Of a stretch of 64,000 nt of DNA, positions 24,809-37,251 are shown piece after piece. Under the pieces are notes generated by a model, which made no database searches, was not told the origin of the DNA, and saw only the letters and a list, made by a program, of their open reading frames with translations. The stretch covers positions 1,485,241-1,549,240 of the forward strand of contig NMRB01000001.1 in assembly GCA_002633025.1 (NCBI GenBank). The letters are read 5' to 3'. Source of the DNA: Notospermus geniculatus (taxonomy: Eukaryota; Nemertea; Pilidiophora; Heteronemertea; Lineidae). Made by a program: the position numbers and the translations under genes. Numbering within the stretch: the stretch's first letter is position 1; every line of letters starts with the position of its first letter.

Positions 24809-25165
24809 ACCATACTTTCAGGTCTGGCACCAGGATAATTGCATGATACACCGGCACATCAGATTTTGACTCCTCATTTTAAAATTGCTGTATTTTTGTA
24901 ATGCCTTGAGATATTTACCTGAAATTTTCACCACAAGCCACAATTAACAGCCTCATCGCATATAAAATGCCACTATGACATTTGTTTAAAACGTGCAAAT
25001 GTTATGGCCTGACCCGGGTGGCCTGATAAGTTGTGTTCCAGTTTTTTTTGGGGGGGGGGGGCGCGAGCAATTTCCATAAATCAACCCATCTTTCAAGAGT
25101 ATGGAGATTAGATCCATAGGTTCCGTCACATTTTATCTCAAACTGTCATTCTTGCAATTTCTGCT

Positions 25166-25421
25166 AAGCAGGAAATTACGTAACAAGAAGTCAACTTCCA
25201 GGACTTTTCGACCCCAACCGGGGTCTTCTTCAGGCTGGCACTTTTCCACACTAGATTTCAGAAAAGAAAGGTCTGAGTCTTTTCTGAAATCTAGTGTGGA
25301 AAAGTGCCAGCCTGAAGAAGACCCCGGTTGGGGTCGAAAAGTCCTGGAAGTTGACTTCTTGTTATTTACCACTTTGTGTGTCAATTTTTGTGCTTTCTTA
25401 TTTGGAAGCAGGAAATTACGT
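25166..25421. repeat. Perfect 86-bp-arm hairpin between 16-bp direct repeats
   Basis: 25182-25267 and 25278-25363 are exact reverse complements separated by a 10-base loop. AAGCAGGAAATTACGT occurs at 25166-25181 and again at 25406-25421, like a target-site duplication. The arms contain GACCCCGGTTGGGGTC between CTGAAGAA and GAAAAG. The reading frames on both strands here are a by-product of the symmetry. Confidence 0.9.
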
Positions 25422-25596
25422 GTGAAAATTCCGAAAATGAACATGAACATACATGTACATTTCATGGTTTACAGTAAAATACCGGTACTGGGCTAATTTT
25501 AATGCACTGCAGCACGCATCCAAAATGTAAACAAAAACACGTGTTTACCGTCTAAAAATAGATTATGCCGCCTCCCACCTGACAGAACAGCCGTAG

Positions 25597-25604
25597 TGAC
25601 GTCA
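25597..25604. promoter_or_regulatory. CRE/ATF consensus site upstream of GLTP
   Basis: Perfect TGACGTCA palindrome 37 bases before the GLTP start codon. Consensus known for CREB/ATF factors; activity here is inference. Confidence 0.55.
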
Positions 25605-25640
25605 CGAAGTACCTAAGCAGAAGAGATAAACAGTGATAAA

Positions 25641-28600
25641 ATGGCCGGTGCAGTGCAGTTGGACACAAACTACACATTTTTCGGCGATCCTAAACGCCAA
25701 TTTCCAGAGATTCATGATGACAATAACATTGATATTGCCCAGTTCTTGGCTGCATCAGAAATAATGCCAAGTTTTTTCGGTATGTAGGCCTAGGCCTAGG
25801 CTAATAGAATTCAATGTTTTCTTTTTTGACTCGGACTCGGTCACACTCACACACGACACACACTCCACGCACATCATGACGCACAGTCACTGACACTGGT
25901 CACCAGTCCAGTGCCAGTGACTCAGTGACTGCTCACTTCAGCATGTTCAGTCAGTTCAGCTTGCTTCCTTAGCATCATCATGTTTATCAGTCCCATCGGT
26001 AGATGAGTATCGGCACACACATACATGCAGGCCTAACGTTAAATAAATTATAATAGGGGGCCTACCGCCTACATTCATTGTAGGTCGTTTCGTTACACGG
26101 CCTTTTCGTTACAGTCAGCTTGTTAGTTACATTGTTTGGTCGTTTTGTTTTCGTTACCGAATTTAATTCAAGACTTTTCTTATTACAGTACTTGCTTGTG
26201 TGAAACTTGATACTAGACCATGTAGACTAGCCTAGATGATAGCCTAGATGGTTACCGTGGCGTCGTTCCAGTCTTTCGCCACATCGCCATCACTGGTTCC
26301 CGCCACGGCGCTACCGTCCTTTGGCTGCGGTTTGCTCATTGCACGATTCAAATTAAGCCTACCGGTAAAAGCGATAACTTCAACGAATCTTTTGTTATTT
26401 TTCATTTTGTTCCATTTCCTATTGGATCCTCACTCAAATTCCTTATCCCTATCCAGGCGCTCCCTTCCAAGTTTTTAGTCCTTAAACAAGATAGCACCCC
26501 GAACATGCGGAACACATGCTTCCCGCAGAATTCTGGCGCGCTTCTACATCATGACTTCAGCATTTCAATCTGACAGAGGTCATTATATTTCAAAGTCCAT
26601 TCCTCCCAAATCTCTGCTTGCATTCTTCAAAAACTTATTTGGCTGTAATCCAGGAAGAATGCTCTTTCCATTCATACTAAATTCGTTTGCCAATTTCTTT
26701 CCAGTAACAGATATTTACTTGAACATTGAATGACTGATCTTACTTCAGACCGCCGGCCTTCCGCATTATAATTCGGTAGCGAAAGTGTGTAGTGAAACAA
26801 CCAAACACATGTAACGAAACAACCAAACCTGTGTAACGAAACAACCAAACAATGTAACGAACTGACTGTAACAAAAAGGCCGTGTAACGAAACAACCTGA
26901 TACCACCTACATGTATTATGCTACGCTAGGCCTATGTGGATAATATTCCCATGATGTTGTGATACCTGTGAAGTGTGACCTTTCACATACTGACTCTGTT
27001 CTGTTTGTTTACAACAATTTATGTAATGATGATGATGACTTGTCGCATTGGGTCGGAATGCATGCATCTGATCTGTCTGTTTTTTCTCTTACTACAGCCA
27101 ACATGGGCAAACAGTTTGTGTTTGTGAAGAATGATATTCAGCAAAATGTTCATGTAAGTATGTGGGGTTAGGCCCCTAAGACTAAGAGATATGAAGGGGC
27201 AGATGAGGAGTTGAGGCAAGAGTGGACGGCTTGATTCCCCTTACAGAACTTAAACAAAGGGTTCCTACATGAAAACGTTTAGAGTCAATTTACTCTACAA
27301 TAAATTGTTATTGACAATTAAATATTGGCAACAAGATGTGCTGATAAAGACAGCAGGCTAATGAAGACAGGTCTTCTGGGAAGATTGGGAATGTATTATT
27401 AGCACACCCCATCAACCCCTCAACAGCATACAAAGGCCTTCATGTGATTTCATAATTCAAAAATTAATAAGGTGACTCGGTGCGGAATTTCTGATATCAT
27501 TCATTGTCATCTTTATGTTATTTTTGCAGAAAATAAAAGCAGCTCATGAAGCATATCCAGAATGCAAAACAATAAAAGAAATACTTGAATTTGAAATAAG
27601 TAAAAAAGTCCATAAAAAAGACAACTCCTGTACAGTGGCCTTGCTGTGGTTTAGAAGGTAAATTAATCTGTGTACCGGCAAATGTAGATCTATTTTTGGT
27701 ACCGGTATCAGTATTATGGAACTGGCTAGAGCTGATAATGAGTCACAATGATAGGCACGTGCATGACTTCTTTATTGTTGATGAGTACCAGTGTCGAGTG
27801 AAATTACATTTTTCTGTTGTCCTCTAACTGATGGTCCCAGTGTCTTGATTCCATGTCAGTCTGTCCTCAACTGTTACTACACTTCATAAATCAGATAATA
27901 ACCTTGTTGTCCTTTCATTCACCATTCCAGAGGATTACTCTTCATGTACCTGCTGCTGCGTCAACTTCTTGTGGCTTACCGAAAGAATGGTGATAAAATA
28001 CCAGACACTAGCTTTTCTACTAGTGCAGCAAAAATAGCATATAAGCTTTCTCTTAAAAGATACCACAATGTGGTTGTCGGTGGGTTAGTCACCAAGGTGA
28101 GTTACAGTGGAGGAAGTGTACTGTCTGTTTATCTGGTCCTTATAAGGGGTGTACAAAGTGGAAAGAAAGATAATGATTCGTTCTTTTTCAAAAGACTTGT
28201 GTTAGGATACATGTCAGATATCGTTACCGGTAACTTGTTACAGGTGTGTGGGAGACTGGAGCAAAAGATATACCGGTAAGTTGTTCTTATGAATATGATC
28301 AAAAATAGATAAGCTTGCTTATCTATTTTTGATACGATATAGCTCTGTGGTCTGACCTTGTCTATTCTCTTTTCCACAGGTTGCCATCCCATTCCTTCCA
28401 AATCCACACAATATGGTGTTGGATCTCGCCTTTGGAGACGAATCAAAAATTCCACAGGTTAGTATCAGTATTAAAAAAAAAGTGATTTCATGCACCAACT
28501 GGTGTATCAAATAATTCATATGGTTCCAATTTTGTTCTGATCCATTGTAGGTTGCTCTTGACACAGAGGCTATGTTGGATTTGCTGAAGCCTTGCCTGAT

Positions 28601-28703
28601 GGCCATTGTTGGATACTACAAGGAGAAAGGAGAACTTGCTCCCCAAGTTGCTGATGAAGGTCCTGAGCAATGTGATGCCTGGCAGAGTGAGGTTGCAAAG
28701 TAG
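25641..28703 (+). CDS. GLTP: Glycolipid transfer protein (GLTP family)
   Basis: Soluble protein that moves glycosphingolipids between membranes at cytosolic faces. Six exons: 25641-25779, 27098-27153, 27530-27657, 27931-28096, 28380-28457, 28551-28703; all phases join and the frame is 720 nt, 239 residues. The headgroup-recognition set of the family is visible: D59-x3-N63-x2-K66 (in KNDIQQNVHK), W105 (LLWFRRGL) and H153 (KRYHN), equivalent to D48, N52, K55, W96 and H140 of human GLTP, so binding should be intact. Human GLTP is 209 residues; the extra length is at the N and C termini. Start chosen at the first ATG after a CRE site. An AATAAA lies at 28710-28715, seven bases after the stop, probably too close to be the main signal. 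Could be a GLTP-domain paralogue rather than the strict orthologue. Confidence 0.92.
26082..26898. mobile_element. Fold-back element in GLTP intron 1
   Basis: AGGTCGTTTCGTTACACGGC at the left matches the reverse complement of the right end (acaaaaaggccgtgtaacga then aacaacct). Arms are about 60 bases; the right arm carries extra tandem copies of gtaacgaaacaaccaaac. The interior of about 0.65 kb has no transposase. No convincing target duplication. Confidence 0.75.
28298..28333. repeat. 17-bp-arm hairpin in GLTP intron 4
   Basis: ATCAAAAATAGATAAGC, a 2-base loop, then its exact reverse complement, 46 bases upstream of exon 5. Confidence 0.85.
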
Positions 28704-29672
28704 ATCACAAATAAAACATCATGTTTACCTTAAAGATTTATGAGCAAGGACCAAAAACATGTGCAAGTGGTGCAATTTTCCTACAGCTTTACAAGAACGT
28801 TGATACCATGTACATATTTGTGTCTTGAACCAGAACTAGACCATCTGTTTGTTGTCATCGAGAAATGGTGAGTAGGCCTATTTTGAAAAGATTGTCAGGA
28901 ACAGAACCATTTGAAGATTAGGCAAAACAAACTTGCTTGTTGACTCCTGATTGATGAAAACCACTCGGCACCCTCAACAATTCAGGGAAGTATGTTGACA
29001 GCCACAGCTGATAAACATGATAAAGCATAATTCAAAATGAATGATCCAGTTCTCCTGTAATCAGGAGTTTAGTATGACATTGTTGGGTCAAGTGATAATA
29101 ATGCAGACATTTCCCTATCTGTGACAGTGATTGTACCTGTGGTACACCTTCAGCATTGTAACTTCCAGTGATTTTGATTTCCTTCCCTGGCCATCAGTGG
29201 TTTGTTGTCTGAATTGTTGGTTCGTCCAAAACTGGTCTTCCCCTTCATCTGAATGATTAGCTGAAATCACTGTGCCTGTTTTACTCCAGCAATAAATTGG
29301 CAAGTTCCACCCACATGGATACTAGAGAACCTTGACCATTTTGAAATCCACTCATAACCTTCATTACCTTTCTCACTTTCCGACTTAATTTGAAAATTTT
29401 CAATTGTCTCCATTTAGCTTGGCTACACACACTGTGGAAAATTGATTTCATGATATTTTATGTGAATCTGTGTTATATACTCTATTCATGTTTTCTGCTG
29501 ATGAAAGTTTCAGTGTACATTAGGTTTTTGTCATGTGAACTTCTTGAACTGGTTTTAAAAATAGCACGCACAGATTTATAGTTTAGTATTCAAAAATGTA
29601 CTTACCACTTATTGTATTTGTGGAGAAATCTTTATATGTATAATTGTTAGGTTTATCCTTTGTTATAAATCA

Positions 29673-29812
29673 GGGACCTTATTTACAAAGCAAACTAGTT
29701 GCACATTTGTAGCGTCCTTTTAAACGATTGTTCAATGATTGATGCACAATAGCTCCTGGAATGTTACGAATTCTTAACTGCTAAGAGAGCAGTGCTTTGT
29801 GAATAAGGCCCC
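29673..29812. mobile_element. Small MITE
   Basis: gggaccttatttacaaagca at the left and its near reverse complement tgctttgtgaataaggcccc at the right, 140 bp. Confidence 0.65.
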
Positions 29813-32254
29813 AGAATATCAGGGCTTGGTTGACTGGACTTCAGAGCAATGGTATCAGCATTACCTCAAATCTGCCTCCCATTTTCACTGAAACAGTCTG
29901 TACGATGTGAACAACCAGGCCCTGATTTTCAATTGCACCCTTTTTGTCTTTCAATAGGTCGTGGACTGAACACTGCTGTTGCTATGAACAAGCTGATGTT
30001 GATTATTTATAAGTGGCACTGTCATGGTCACAATCTGAACAGTTATGAACCTAAATGGCACTCTTCGAAAATGTCTTAAGACCTGCTTCTTGCACTTGGG
30101 TTGTTGGCTATATAATCTCAGTCCCAGTCCTGCTAAATAGTTGAGTGTTCATTGCATGTCTCTCTCCATCTTTCAGCTTAGTGTTTTTGTGGTAGAAAAA
30201 TTGACACTCAGTAGGATTTCATTTACATGTAGTTTAGGAAGGCAAATTTAGCTGTGTTAGTGCACCAGTATTTTCCCATCATAACAACATGCCTGACTGC
30301 GGCTATAATATAATGCATGTTATGCTTGTGTGTCAGTCATTCATTGATTCATTCATTCCCCGGAATGGGGCATTGCAAAAAAACCCCCTGAACAATATAT
30401 ACTTGAGCATATTATGATGTCTTTGACTGGAGGATAGCCCGAGTACCAGCTTATTTTGAGTTCTTGTGGAACTGGCATTGCTTTGGCAATAATTTGATCT
30501 GAAATGCCCCTGTAGTGCATCGCTTGTTACTTTGATTCATTCTCTCACACCATTGTGTGTCAGTGGGTTTCCAAATTCATTGCAATCAACTTTTATCCAC
30601 CAGACAGACAAAATCCACTGCCGTCTGATTCGTTCTTTCACAGTCAGTTTCCTGTCAATGCCGGTGTCAGTCAATGTCATGATGTTGCAATAGCCCAGTA
30701 ACTGTCCTGTGCAGTACATTATACAGTTCTGGTGCAAATTTTGAATGGGTTCAGTGGGCCTTAATCCACCTAGTTCAATGATTTTCTACAATTGTTATAT
30801 GATCTCAGGATTTTAGACTATCCCAGTTCTTGAAGAGTAAGCCTTGCCTTTTCACATTCATGAGCATGTAACTTTTTTACATTGTTCTCTGTATACATGT
30901 ATGTATTGAAGATACCAGTTGTCAAAAATTCCATCCAGATAATTTTCTATACATGTATGTATGTTTTTCATCCTACCTCATTCCTGATGCATAATAATAT
31001 GTGCCTGCCATACATGGTCAGTCTTTTCGTTAAATTTTCTGAATATGAGGCCTACATGTTGTCTATGCATTTTAGCCCTGTGGGCCCTTAATCTGAATAT
31101 TAAAAAAAAGAAATTGTAAGGCAGTTTTGACTGAATATGGCAATCGTTAATAAGATTTATTTTGAACTGCTGACGTGGCAATACATTACAAACTTTAAGA
31201 TGATCTAATTACAATCACCTTAACTAGATTTTTAGGCTCCTTTGTGTTGTACTTCTGCATGCTGCTTGGAATACAAATTTACTAGCCTTGTGATATAACG
31301 GTGTGTAGGCCTAAATGAATATCACACAGTCATTTTGGGATATTGGCAAACAGATATTTCTGTTCTATTGATATTCCTGAGAGGAATAGAACTTTTATGC
31401 GGACTAGAAATCATATGCAATTCAGCAATAATGATCCCACCTTTGTATTCCACCATGACAATTTTGTATTCCACCATGACAATTTCCTAATGCCCTATAT
31501 GGGAGCACTCGCACCACCGAAATGTATAAATTCTGACTCATTGACAATTTGATGATGAATTTAAATCTTACATACTGTTCATATGAATGGTTTACAGATC
31601 ACCCCACAAGGTTGTTATTTATGTATCTTTTGTATTTTGATGTGTGTTTTGTATGCTATCTTGTGTTGCTCTATGAATGACACCAAGTTCAGAACTCAGG
31701 GAAATCCCTGGTTTTCTTTGTCCAGAAAAACAATCGATGTGGTTAATATTGACTAGATTTAAGTACATGTATTGGCAGCTGGAATTCGGGGATGCAAGTA
31801 CATGACCAATAGGTTGGAGTTATGTTATGAGATTAGTTCTGAACTTTGGACCAGAAATTGTAATACCCACAGAAAAATATATTTATGATTAATGATCTCT
31901 ATCCGATTCCTTCCATGTGTTGATTTTTGAAGTGTTGCACATTCTATCCATAAATGTATTTTATTATTTCATACAAAATTTAGAATAGAAGTTTCACATA
32001 TTTACATCATACTTCTTGTTATTTATACCTTCCTACTCTTGAAAGGTGGAAGTTACAACAGTGGTTCTAGGCATTCATAAGCTGTTGCCTTGTACACCCC
32101 TCTGCTCAGTACAAGTGACCAGGTTGGCCTGATTTTAACAACCTATTCAGATACCAGTATCCAGTGGCAAGTAGCCAGATTCTCATACTCGACACTCTTT
32201 CTATGCAAGCAGGCGACTGGCGTGGAATTACAATGCCATCTACCAGATTTCCAT

Positions 32255-32690
32255 GCAACTAAAACCTCCTACCAAACTTGGTAAAAAATCATTTCAAATC
32301 ACCAAAATCTTTGAAATAATGAAAATTCCTTTTTCGTTTCGTTTCGCAGGAGATATAGGCCTATTGAGTAAGGTCACCAGGTGGACACAACCTGTTCCCG
32401 ATGTGTGACTTTGGAGGGTCAGACTGGGCCAAATTTTCCCACAAGATCATTGAAACAATTCTCACATGCAACTAAAACCTCCAACCAAACATGATCAAAA
32501 ATCACCTCAAATCAACAAAATGTTGTGAAACACTGAAATGCTTTCTTTTCACGTGAGGTATAAGTAAGGTGGACATAATCGGAGGACCTGTTCGTGATCG
32601 GGGTGGATCATTGGAGAGTCAGGCCAGGGCCAAATTCTCCCGCAGATCACCGGAATGGTTCTCAGACTCCACACTTGTTTGGAGTTTAGT
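32255..32690 (+). repeat. Degenerate tandem repeat, about 215-bp unit
   Basis: Two consecutive diverged copies: each has atgcaactaaaacctcc, then aaatca..aaaat, then a cggacctgttc-like segment, then gggccaaatt(t/c)tccc. A weaker third copy may precede them near 32110. Confidence 0.7.
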
Positions 32691-32954
32691 CCATGAGCCA
32701 GGCTGATTTTGACTACCGGTACCAATTCGTGACCAGATCCAACATGGATTTTTGATCAGGCTGATGGCTGAGGTGTCTGAAATCATGTGATAGACATTTC
32801 AACTCAGTAGCTTTATACCCCTAATTAAGATTCTTAAAATCGTTCATTGGAATCCCATTGCAGGGTATATAACGGTGCACATAATTCCACATATCCTTTC
32901 AGAATGACAACACACTGAGAAGACCAAGACATAGTATAGTGTAAAATACCAATT

Positions 32955-32960
32955 TTTATT
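32955..32960 (-). terminator. Candidate polyadenylation signal for SGF29
   Basis: AATAAA on the minus strand, about 185 bases after the SGF29 stop codon. Confidence 0.4.
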
Positions 32961-33143
32961 TTGAATCGCAACATTCCCAATAACTTTTCATCCACTGATG
33001 TCCTACTGGACACAAACAAAAGATGCATCTTTCACGAGATTCTAACAAGAGTCACTATTTCAAAAGGATAGTGAAATTCATAGGTTATCAAAGTCCACAT
33101 CCCTTACAATGTTTCAGTCCCTCAAAGAACACAGAACAAGTAT

Positions 33144-35683
33144 TCATTTCTTCTTGTCCTCTTTACAACAGATGACGTATCGCTGAGCAACAGTAAGAGG
33201 AGGTGAGTAACCATCAGGATATGAGGTGTCTTCAAAGAGAACAGAGTAGTCGTCTTGGGGCTGAAACGAAAGTATTCACATTGTGAGAGAAATGCATTAT
33301 ACACGGACAATAACATGAGACGGATTCTCTGTGCTTATGAAATGAAGCAACTGACTTAAAGCACCACGGTATTGCCACTTTCTGTCGACAGCCGGCGCCA
33401 CCGTACCCGCTCTCCAATACTGTAGTTAAGCCTTTCGCCCCAGTGTTGGAGAATGTATGATTACAGTCTCGGTCACCCAGCCGCTGGGGATCGAACAAGT
33501 TTGTGTAGCAGCACTGCGGAACGAAACGGCTGGCTGCGCGAGACTAGTTGCATGCGGTAGTTTACCGAGTCGTTAATAGAGGTCTCCCCCTTAACGCGGG
33601 TACGTGTAACGCAGGATTGGGAAGCAATACTGTGGTCCTTTAAATATCAAAATAACTGCTATTGTTTCAAGAGGATGGCAGATTTGAGTATTTCCAGCAC
33701 AGCAAAGATAAAACACTTTCCTCACCCGTTTAGGTGGTTCATGAATAAGCGCTCTGTAAAAGCATGTTGTCTGTGGATATAATGCAAGCACCAGCTGAAA
33801 AGAAACCAGGACAGAAAACCTCAGTACCCCAACAAAACCTTGAGAAACGAACACGATAAAGATACATGTAAATGTACGTACATAGATACTATTCAATATC
33901 ACGCCAGTTGGAAAATGTGCATTGTTTACAAGAGAATTAACCAAAATCCTTGACTTCATATCTGTGAGTGTGACTGAAATCGACAAACGCTTACTGTATC
34001 TTTGGGGAAAAGAGCATCATGATCTGTCTCTGGGTTTGATTTCAGGATTGGTAGAGGAACAATACGCCGCTTGCTTAGGCTGTGCCGCCTGCAGCAAAGA
34101 AAATGTAATCAGGTTATAGAATAGAAATGACTATAAAAGAATAGACAAAAGCATCAGAATAAGATTTGATGTACCGTACGTTTGAACAAATTCAACAAGT
34201 CATAGGAAATAGAACCATCAATGCCTGCCACTCCTGAAGAAGTCAGTTTGAGGAGTTTACTTACTCTTTTCCTTCTTCAGCGTCAATGTCATCAACATCA
34301 TATTTCCCTGTTGGTGAAGAGTAACTGACAACTTCTGCCAAGATCCAGTTCTCCTCTCCATCACTACCTCGCACCCTGGCTGCAACTTTGTCTCCAGCTT
34401 TTGCTACATAATTGTTATCAGCCGGTACAGCACCACATAAGGGGGGTGGTCTGAAACAGAAAGGATACATAGCTCAGACTTGGGACAAAACTCTTAGAGT
34501 AAATGCCTGTCAAAGTTAGCACATTTGCTATTACTGTTGTTTCATCCACCTCTGTGTTTCAAATACCAACATCAAAAGAAGCAATGCCAGTACTCACTTT
34601 TCACCAGGCTTTCCAATCCACAGTGGCAGCGTTGAGGCATTTTGCTGTAACATTGTCATGAGAACTCCTCGCCTCATTATTTGCTTTGGGCGATCAGAAT
34701 TACCTGCAGGAATCGAAGCATGTGAAAATCACATGACCAAAACAGTAAGTGACATCTTTAGCACATCTGCCTACAGAATCCACAGACAGGGAGCTATCTA
34801 TCCCTCGAACTATTCAACCATTCAAAGGTTGAATTTCGCTCGCTCTTGTAAATACCCCCGGGTAGTTCTTATATATTTCCAACCTCAGCAAAAGTACTTA
34901 CTTCTTGAAATTCCATTACCATACGGTACCTGTATAAACCAATTTACTAGTGATACTTACTTCTATCATGTCTAAATGCTTTTATTTCTACCACTTTATC
35001 AAGTGCCTTTCGCAGAGTCCTAGAAAAAACCAAGCTTTAGCTTAACAGAAGTACTGGGTAGTGTAGACCTTCCAGAAGACTTTCCTAAATGAATAATGAC
35101 AGTTAAAACTGGTACCGGTAATTATCATTTCATCAATTTACAAACTGATTTCAAAGTTTTCAAGCATGCGATTCATAATCTAACTTACTCTGCCTCAGCC
35201 TCAGCATCCTGCATAGCTGTGTTATATAAACCCTTTAACTTGGTCTTATAGTAGGCTGAAACTAAAGAGAAAGACTAGGTGGTTTAACACATATTTGAAA
35301 ATTGTTCTGGGATTCACCTACTTCCAAGATAGAATGTTTTAAAGAGTTCATCTCATCCTCACAACTTTGTCTTAGTTCCGTCCACAACAATGAACAAAAT
35401 CCTTAACACCATGCGAGTCTGGGATGTGAGTAATGAAAGTATACGCGTTATTAATTAGCCCTAATTACATAATCATAATTACAGCCTAATTATAATCAAA
35501 ATTTCTTTTTTTCATACTTTTTTGTTCCTGTTGCATTCTCTCATGAGTTTTTTGAATATTTTGGATGGTGTGTTCCCCTCGATCTCTTTCCTTCTGCACT
35601 TCATGGATGAGTGTATATAACTCTTTTAGCATCTCCCTCATCTTGACATCAGCACTTGATCCGGCTGAAAATGAACTGGCCAT
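33144..35683 (-). CDS. SGF29: SAGA-associated factor 29 (tandem Tudor H3K4me reader)
   Basis: Subunit of SAGA/ATAC histone acetyltransferase complexes that reads H3K4me2/3. Eight exons on the minus strand: 35518-35683, 35189-35261, 34961-35019, 34598-34703, 34265-34450, 33995-34088, 33726-33794, 33144-33260; 870 nt, 289 residues against 293 in human. The N-terminal part is a predicted coiled coil (KMREMLKELYTLIHEVQKER). The C-terminal tandem Tudor domain spans PPPLCGAVPADNNYVAKAGD to the end. The methyl-lysine cage residues of human SGF29 (Y238, Y245, F264) are present in LALYPQTT, CFYRALI and SVLFED. The protein ends in CCKEDKKK. Start chosen at the ATG at 35683 (MASSFSAGSS). It is head to head with RNF185, 2.3 kb apart. 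Confidence 0.96.
33371..33417 (-). repeat. GC-rich dispersed repeat, copy 1 (SGF29 intron 7)
   Basis: Read on the minus strand it is ggagag-cggtggcgccggctgtcga-agtggcaat; the same block occurs on the plus strand at 37252-37296. A second shared block, aacactgg(g)gcgaaagg, lies close to both (33425-33441 and 37459-37474). Confidence 0.7.
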
Positions 35684-36125
35684 CTTCAATTCCTACCAGT
35701 CGGGCTACAGCACTGTACCAACCTCGTCAAGGCCCACAGTATCGGCTAACTATGCTGAAAATTATAAGATTTCATCATCAATCATTCTCATCACATCATC
35801 ATTACTATGGCGGCGTAAATTAATAACTCATTGGGTTTTTGCTGGAGGAGGTACCGGTAGGCCTTCACGACAGGCTACAGTCCACCTGCTGCGTGCAGTC
35901 TGTGCGTGGGATCTTTTACTTGCCCTGGCATTTGTATTTGTATCAGATTTTTCCGTCTGGGCCGAAGCCATAATCTTGCCCTGGCATAGACACTCAGGTA
36001 CAAGGGACCACAGCGTTTAGTCCCATCCAACGGACCCTCACTATTTCACAACTTATGCCTACGGTATGTCTTCGCCCTGAGTCGAACTCACTGATACAGT
36101 GCTCTATAAAGCTCACCACTTTAGA

Positions 36126-36145
36126 CACTAGGGGGCAGCAGCTGA
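36126..36145 (+). promoter_or_regulatory. CTCF-like motif 1
   Basis: CACTAGGGGGCAGCAGCTGA; close fit to the bilaterian CTCF core (CCASYAGRKGGCRS type). Confidence 0.55.
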
Positions 36146-36440
36146 TGGGGCCGGTTCCCGATAATTTGATAGACGTTTTCAATTCGTCAAACACCATAAA
36201 TTGAAGGCAGAAAAATTTGGCCTTATAAATCGGAAGTGCAGATAAATAGGCCCCTAATGAATATTGAAGTCGTAATCCTATAGTCGTTACGACTTGAAAC
36301 ATGACTATAATATTTGCGATTTACGTGCACTTCCGATGACAAGTCAAAATTATTCTCCCACAAAGTTATAGCATTTTACGATTTGCAAACGTATATCAAA
36401 TCATTTTTATCAAGGATGTCTAGTGGACTGCAATTCATTC

Positions 36441-36977
36441 TATAGACATGGCCCAGAATTAGCGGACCTATGTTTACATAGATTGACATGACACCTATTT
36501 TCAGACGGCCAGTGCATAAAAACTACGCTTTGAAAGTGAACCCACCACTCATCAAAACGGAGTACGAGATCTCTAGATCATCCCCATGTAAACAATACGG
36601 CGTGTATCTCCTCAATACGTGTGTACAGATCGATTGAAGTTGAAATTTTGGTTCTTATGTTTGCACAACACATGTTTTGCCTTGGGAGAGCTGTGGATTT
36701 CTGTTGCGTCGTGACGCCAATGACGTAACGTCACGCCCGCCGCACACACGAATTTTGACCATTTTTCTGATGATTGCCTCAGTAAAATCACTCTTTTCTA
36801 AATCTTCGACCATTTGGGTCCCAAAATTTTTGGATTGCCAATATCCAGAAGTAATCCTCTTTCCAATGGCCAAAAAGAATAAAATTATTGGCACGCTAAA
36901 TCTGATTTCTGCTAAGATTTTTAGGAGATGGTCGAAAACTGGACCGGGTGTCCCGTTAATTCTGGGCCATGTCTATA
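36441..36977. mobile_element. MITE with TATAGACATGGCCCAG ends
   Basis: TATAGACATGGCCCAGAATT and its reverse complement border a 537-bp segment with no transposase; the TA at each end suggests a Tc1/mariner-type target. Confidence 0.75.
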
Positions 36978-37051
36978 GTACCTGGGCCTGGGGCAGTGGA
37001 AGCCGGAGTCGGAAAGCGGCGCAACCTGTCTATTCTAATGTTACCTCTTGG

Positions 37052-37072
37052 CACTTGGTGGCAGCAGCTGAC
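37052..37072 (+). promoter_or_regulatory. CTCF-like motif 2
   Basis: ACTTGGTGGCAGCAGCTGAC; same core as the sites at 37469 and 37587. Confidence 0.5.
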
Positions 37073-37155
37073 TGACTGAGACGACCGAATTTGTCGAATT
37101 AAAGGAGCACAGTATTGGATCTCAAATACGTTATTTGACTGCCGACGTAGAGGAG

Positions 37156-37169
37156 CCACCTAGCGGCAG
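37156..37169 (+). promoter_or_regulatory. CTCF-like motif 3
   Basis: CCACCTAGCGGCAG, a fit to CCA-N-N-AG-N-GGC. Confidence 0.4.
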
Positions 37170-37251
37170 TAAGACGAACTACAAAAATGCATTACAAAAT
37201 GTACGCAGTAAATCGGGTCATTTGCCAAGACGTAGTTAGACCCTTGGGCTG

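Larger units (their letters stand above)
19910..25640. other. Intergenic region between divergent YWHAE and GLTP
   Basis: Head-to-head spacing of 5.7 kb. It holds a minisatellite, a nest of inverted-repeat elements (21.1-24.8 kb, listed separately) and a long perfect hairpin. The long open frame on the minus strand at 21507-22271 lies across this repeat nest and resembles no protein I know; I treat it as chance. Confidence 0.6.
28704..33143. other. Region between convergent GLTP and SGF29
   Basis: Probable 3' UTRs and spacer, AT-rich, no exon recognised. Holds a small MITE (29673-29812), a 21-bp doublet near 31450-31490 (caccatgacaattttgtattc) and a degenerate tandem repeat (about 32255-32690). 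Confidence 0.6.

Noticed and set aside
25101-25496. Two overlapping open frames of 131 and 110 residues sharing KKSTSRTFRPQPGSSSGWHF
   Set aside because: They are the two strands of the perfect hairpin and encode the same peptide by symmetry.
28710-28715. Main polyadenylation signal of GLTP
   Set aside because: Only seven bases after the stop codon; other AATAAA hexamers lie further on and I cannot choose between them.
35565-36020. 151-residue open frame on the plus strand
   Set aside because: Antisense to SGF29 exon 1 and then non-coding promoter sequence; no family resemblance.
36677-37075. 132-residue open frame
   Set aside because: Lies mostly inside the TATAGACATGGCCCAG MITE; no transposase motifs.
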